A stretch of 64,000 bases of DNA. Source: Pelobates cultripes (taxonomy: Eukaryota > Chordata > Amphibia > Anura > Pelobatidae). The stretch covers positions 124,955,829 to 125,019,828 of the forward strand of contig OW240917.1 of assembly GCA_933207985.1 (NCBI GenBank), read 5' to 3'. Position 1 is the stretch's first letter. Each line of letters starts with the position of its first letter. The notes beneath the pieces are model-generated. The model did no database searches and was not told where the DNA came from. It was given only the letters and a program-made list of their open reading frames with translations. Both the position numbers and the translations under genes were made by a program. This document shows positions 59,821 through 64,000 of this stretch, piece by piece.

Positions 59821-60317
59821 ATCCTTACCAAATTCTCTCTGGGTTTTTTTTTCAAAAATAGGTCCACCTCAGAATTACTGCAACAGCATAAAGTAGGGAG
59901 AAGATTACTTTATGCAACTCTCTTCTAATGTTCTATACGGTTATATTTAGATATAAAAGGAACAGTTTAAGCACCAAAATGACTTTAACTTGAAATAATA
60001 TTGGGGCACAGATGCTGCAGAGAAAAATTGGGTTGTTATGGACAAAATACTTGAATGGATAAAATGTCTATTTACTAATGTCTATTCTGTGTATCTGTGT
60101 TCACTGTGTAAAACTGACTGCTAGAGTAAAAGCTTCCCATCCTGCTACCCTCCCCCCCTTCCCATCGAGCAAGCCTCATGTAACAAATTCCTGTGTTAAA
60201 GGAACAGCTTCCTTTACTAACTCCTCCCCACTTCCTTTGTGCAACTAAAAGCTCTCTATAGGAACATGCCACGTGAAGTAAAATGGAGCTGGAATGGGGC
60301 TGGGATACAAAGAAATG

Positions 60318-60533
60318 TCATGTGATGATGCTGGGGTCACGCCCAGTAGGGTGGGTTTAGACAAGACCCCTTAGACTGTTAACCAATTAATGAATGTATA
60401 CTTTATGTTAACTGTGACTCTGTACATGACGTATTTCTGCTTTAAAAAGGGAATTGCACCCCCTGGAATAAAGGCCACTCCGGAGTTCTTCATAAACCTG
60501 CAATGTGTCCGGTGTGATTTACTTCTAGAAGAC
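60318..60533 (+). repeat. LTR-like fragment
   Basis: A TG...CA-bounded stretch has a TATA-like TTTAAAAAGGG at 60441, AATAAA at 60467-60472 and a GT-rich tail (TGTGTCCGGTGTGATTTAC). This layout is that of a solitary LTR (U3-R-U5). No target duplication, primer-binding site or retroviral gene is present, so assignment is tentative. Confidence 0.35.
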
Positions 60534-60668
60534 ATGCTCACAATCAATTTAGAAAGGAGTAGATAGACAAATAATCAAACAGTTTGTTTGATCCAAATCA
60601 GATGGGAAACTCCGTTTTTTTCCTGGCGAATAGCCGTCCTTGGGGACACCAGAGAGCAGACTCCCCAG

Positions 60669-60673
60669 ATGGG

Positions 60674-60740
<67 letters not shown>
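60669..60740. repeat. (TA)n microsatellite
   Basis: About 34 uninterrupted TA units. Open frames across it (YIYIYI) are artefacts. Confidence 0.97.
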
Positions 60741-60742
<2 letters not shown>

Positions 60743-60858
60743 TAAGGAATGTATATATCTCCTATCTTTGGGGCTGGCCTGGTTCCTGTCCATGACTGCT
60801 ATCGAAAGGTAAACAAAAACAAAAAAGACAGGTAAATAGCTTGCCCGGAGTGTCTCTT

Positions 60859-61664
60859 TAAAAGAACCTGTCAATTTGTCTATCTACATCCTGAGTGTGA
60901 GTTTTATGTGTGAAAGTGTCTGCTTGAGAATCCATTTTACTACTTGCTTAACACGGTTTTGTTTTCACTAAAGCTTTGGTAAAGAAGCTGGCGTGGTTTG
61001 TTTTCACTAAAGCTTTGGTAAAGAAGCTGGCGTGGTTTGTTTTAGCTAAGTTAGTTTGGTAAAAAACTGGCGTCTTTTGTTTTAGCATGCTCGGTGAAGA
61101 GTTAAAAAAGTTATTGTATATGTGATTGAGTGTGTGTGTGACCTGAGTTTATTGTTAGCTGGCATTTATTTTAAGGAATTTGTGATTTAATTACATCTGT
61201 ATATTGTGCTTTTATCTGTATATGTTCTTTGTGTACAATATATGTTAATTGTAAACGTATAAGTCTACGTCTTGTCACTCTCCTCTTCTATCTTTTGTCC
61301 TAAGGAGAGCTGTGCTTAGCCAATCACATGGTTAAAAACTTTCTGCTTGCAGATTGTTCCCCCCTTCCTCTGGCTCTGTGATGATTGTTCAGTTGGAATT
61401 CCTTTGTTTGTGATGTGATTGCAAGTGTGTGTGCAACTTAATGTATCCTTGATTTATGTTTGTGTACATATTTTTATTTTGTGATTTGTTATACCGATTT
61501 TATAAGTCTATGTCTGTCTTGTTACTTTCCTCCTCTATTCTAATGATAGAAGGGTAAATGTGATGTAACTCCTTGGGTTTTTGTTTGCAATGAATGTAGA
61601 GTTATTTCCTGTGCTTTTGTATTCTTTATGTTTCTGTACAGCACTCACATAGTTAACCTCTGTG
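60859..61664. other. Intergenic, no gene seen
   Basis: It contains a short tandem duplication of about 50 bp at 60950-61050 (GTTTTCACTAAAGCTTTGGT...AAGCTGGCGTG twice, with a third partial copy). Otherwise it is AT-rich with no recognised gene. Confidence 0.5.
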
Positions 61665-63117
61665 CATAGGCGTTCGCACGGGGTGTTCCTGGGCACACCC
61701 TAATCCCCGCGGCACGCCTATGTGTATTGAGACCGGCAGGGGAGATCTCAGGATCTCCCCTGTCGGCTCATGCAGAGCCGGCGCTATCCGAGCGCCGGCT
61801 CTGCTCTCAGCCTCCCTCCCCACTGACCCACATGCAGGGAGGGAGGCAGGAGAGGACCCGGCGGAGCTATTGCCGGCAGCTCCGCTGGGTTCCTCTCGCG
61901 AGATATGAGCGTTGCCACGGCAACACTCAAATCTCGCGAGAGTGAACTCTAGCCCCACAGGGGGCTAGAGTTCACTCTCCACTGGACCACCAGGGAAAGC
62001 AGCAGCACGATCCCCCCTCCCTACAAAAGATAAGAAGGGAGGGGGGATAGCAATTAATGTACCCCCACCTCCACCCACACACACATACAGCACACACACA
62101 TAAAACGCCCACACACATACACAGCACCCACACACATACACAGCACCCACACACATACACAGCACCCACACACATACACAGCACCCACACACATACACAG
62201 CACCCACACATACAGCACACACACATACAGCACACACACATACAGCACACACACATACAGCACACACACATACAGCACCCACAGACATACAGCACCCACA
62301 GACATACAGCACCCACAGACATACAGCACCCACAGACATACAGCACCCACAGACATACACAGCACCCACACACATTCAGCACCCACAGACATACAGCACC
62401 CACAGACATACAGCACCCACAGACATACAGCACCCACAGACACAGCACACACACATTCAGCACCCACAGACATACACAGCACCCACACACATTCAGCACC
62501 CACAGACATACACAGCACCCACAGACATACACAGCACCCACACACATTCAGCACCCACACACATTCAGCACCCACAGACATTCAGCACCCACACACATAC
62601 ACAGCACCCACACACATACACAGCACCCACACACATTCACATTACCCACACACATACAGCACCCACACACATACAGCAGACACAGCACCCACAGACACAG
62701 CACCCACACACATACAGCACCCACACAAACACACAAACAGCACCCTCACACACACACAGCACACTAACAGTACCCTCACAAACACAAACCGGACCCTAAC
62801 ACACAAACAGCACCCTACCAGCACCCTCACACACAGTACATTAACAGCACCCTCACAAGCGCACACAAACACACACAAACCGCACCCTCACACACAGTAC
62901 ATTAACAGCATCCTCACAAGCACGCACACACAAACACGCTCACCCACATAGCACACTACCAGCACCGTCACACACACATCACACTAACAGCACCCTCACA
63001 CAGCACACACACACACAGCAGTGTGTGTATGTGTATATATATATATATATACATACATACATACATACATATATATATGCGGCTTGTGCTTTAGGGTGCA
63101 CACTGCGCACGCCTATG
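61665..63117. mobile_element. Nonautonomous element with 8-bp target duplication (hAT-like)
   Basis: The direct repeat CCTCTGTG lies at 61657-61664 and 63118-63125. The ends CATAGGCGTTCGCACGG and (reverse-complemented) CATAGGCGTGCGCAGTG are imperfect inverted repeats, and the left 58 bp can also fold on itself (CATAGGCGT / ACGCCTATG). The interior has a GC-rich part with CTCGCGAG and CCACTGGACCACCAGGGAA, then a CACACA-type minisatellite. There is no transposase. The 8-bp duplication suggests hAT, though the end sequence is not a standard hAT terminus. Confidence 0.7.
62070..63018. repeat. CACCCACACACATACAGCA-type minisatellite
   Basis: Tens of copies of 16-21-bp units (CACCCACACACATACACAG, CACCCACAGACATACAG), grading into longer degenerate units after 62700. 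The reverse strand gives long Cys/Val/Gly frames that are artefacts. Confidence 0.95.
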
Positions 63118-63245
63118 CCTCTGTGGCTGCAAATGCTGACAACCTCTGCTTGTACCCTCTCTCTTTCGGCCCCCACCCTTGTGTTTGGTTAAAGGGAGAG
63201 GGGGTGAATGGGTGATACACTTATGAAACCCAGTCTGCTGAGTTA

Positions 63246-63507
63246 TATGTATGTGATTAAAGTTCAATTTAGAGGTTGAAATACAATTATTTAAGGTAAA
63301 TTATATCTGTTTGAAAGTGAAACCAGGTTTTTTTTTTTCATGCAGGCTCTGTCAATCATAGCCAGGGGAGGTGTGGCTAGGGCTGCATAAACAGAAACAA
63401 AGTGATTTAACTCCGAAATGACAGTGAATTGAGCAGTGAAATTGCAGGGGGATGATCTATACACTAAAACTGCTTTATTTAGTAATTTAGGTGACTGCAG
63501 TGTTCCT
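63246..63507. mobile_element. Truncated T2-type MITE
   Basis: The right end is GGTGACTGCAGTGTTCCT, followed by TTAA at 63508-63511. Its body matches the 25721 MITE in inverted orientation (TGTCAATCATAGCCAGGGGA; AAAGTGATTTAACTCC). The left half is missing. Confidence 0.75.
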
Positions 63508-63511
63508 TTAA

Positions 63512-64000
63512 AAGGAGGTTTATCGCCAGACAATAACCATAGGAATTAGTAGTGTAAAGTGTTTGTGTTGTCCTGTGTTTGGCTCATACCTATTATAAAG
63601 TGCCTTTTCGTACTGATTATCTCTAAGAGCTACTGTTTATGTAATAGAATGTTTATTTGAATTGTAACACAATTAATGAAAATTGTGAAATGTATTCCAG
63701 TTTGACACATCAGTGGATGCATTTACTAATGCTGAAATGTTTGGGTCAAATTTGAACAATTAATGCAGTGTAACATAGAAAGTTATAAGAATCCGAGAAC
63801 TTCACCAGACGTGATAGCTTTAGAGAATGAGCATGGATATAAGTGCCAACAGATGTGCACAGGCTGATTCCAGAGTTAAAAACAGCACAAGAATAGAGAT
63901 CTAGGTTAGTTTATTGTTTTACTGAATTGTTAGTCTGTACTGTTTTTTCATTGTTCTTATGTGTTATAGGAAAGTTTTAGGTTAATTAAAATAAATTTAC
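63512..64000. other. Intergenic, no gene seen
   Basis: AT-rich sequence with no recognised gene or repeat up to the end of the window. Confidence 0.45.

Larger units (their letters stand above)
58738..59840 (+). other. BLTP1: BLTP1 3' untranslated region
   Basis: Noncoding AT-rich sequence follows the stop, with a T-rich tract at 58940-58968. It is bounded by candidate poly(A) signals at 59331 and 59815; the distal end is a guess. Confidence 0.7.
59957..60858. repeat. Decayed T2-like repeat region with nested pieces
   Basis: The left side has AGGAACAGTTTAAGCACC and the right side CGGAGTGTCTCT followed by TTAA, resembling T2 ends. The interior is heterogeneous, including the LTR-like segment and the (TA)n run described separately. 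This may be several insertions rather than one element. Confidence 0.3.

Noticed and set aside
60588..60874. Frames with YIYIYI runs
   Set aside because: They are a translation of a (TA)n microsatellite.
61965..62767. Long frames on both strands (Cys/Val/Gly-rich on minus, His/Thr-rich on plus)
   Set aside because: They are artefacts of the CACACA-type minisatellite, with no start context or homology.
59821..64000. A second host gene downstream of BLTP1
   Set aside because: I looked for exon-like conserved frames with splice sites and found only repeats and AT-rich sequence.

Overview
The window is vertebrate nuclear DNA and carries one host gene. On the + strand it holds the 3' part of BLTP1 (formerly KIAA1109; fragile-site-associated protein, the vertebrate orthologue of fly Tweek), a very large bridge-like lipid transfer protein. 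I could trace 37 consecutive coding exons from 1147 to the stop codon at 58735-58737. Every intron is GT-AG and every junction keeps the reading frame. The exons give about 2,202 codons, roughly the C-terminal 45% of a protein that is about 5,000 residues long in mammals. The first visible exon starts in mid-codon, so the 5' part of the gene lies upstream of the window. Two candidate poly(A) signals follow the stop (59331 and 59815). I see no gene between there and 64000. The organism is probably an anuran amphibian. This is inferred from TTAA-flanked T2/Kolobok-type MITEs with AGGRACACTATAG-like ends, Tx1/L1-like, CR1-like and L2-like LINE debris, and a Tc1-type transposon; no single feature proves it. 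|| Layout. 1-8.8 kb: seven exons, with a minus-strand L1 ORF1 relic in the fourth intron (about 3.15-5.04 kb). 8.8-12.8 kb: an intron filled by a composite 2.67-kb hAT-like element (9485-12155, 8-bp target duplication) that holds a CR1 fragment, a T2-like MITE and GC-rich minisatellites. 12.8-16.5 kb: exons 8-11 and an unclassified GC-rich mobile block. 16.5-20.5 kb: a nonautonomous DNA transposon with matched ends (17307-18163) and an L2 relic. 20.5-24.1 kb: exons 12-16; exon 12 is symmetric and could be a cassette exon. 24.1-29.3 kb: several MITEs. 29.3-33.4 kb: exons 17-18 flanking three tandem copies of an 830-bp unit and a five-copy hairpin minisatellite. 33.4-42.4 kb: exons 18-24, T2 MITEs and a 1.1-kb CCAGTTCATCCC-type minisatellite. 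42.4-47.4 kb: foldback elements, an L1 ORF2 relic and a complete Tc1/mariner-type transposon with an uninterrupted 338-codon transposase (minus strand). 47.4-58.7 kb: exons 25-37, an L2 relic and an ORF1-only L1-like insertion with a 15-bp target duplication. 59.8-64 kb: intergenic repeats, including a second element with an 8-bp target duplication (61665-63117). || BLTP1 protein forms a long hydrophobic groove that moves glycerophospholipids between membranes at ER contact sites. The part encoded here covers the later groove repeats, long Ser/Thr/Pro-rich linkers and the conserved FSA_C C-terminal region. I found no bacterial-type operon, CRISPR array or clearly novel multi-gene system. The interest lies in the mobile-element biology nested in the introns.
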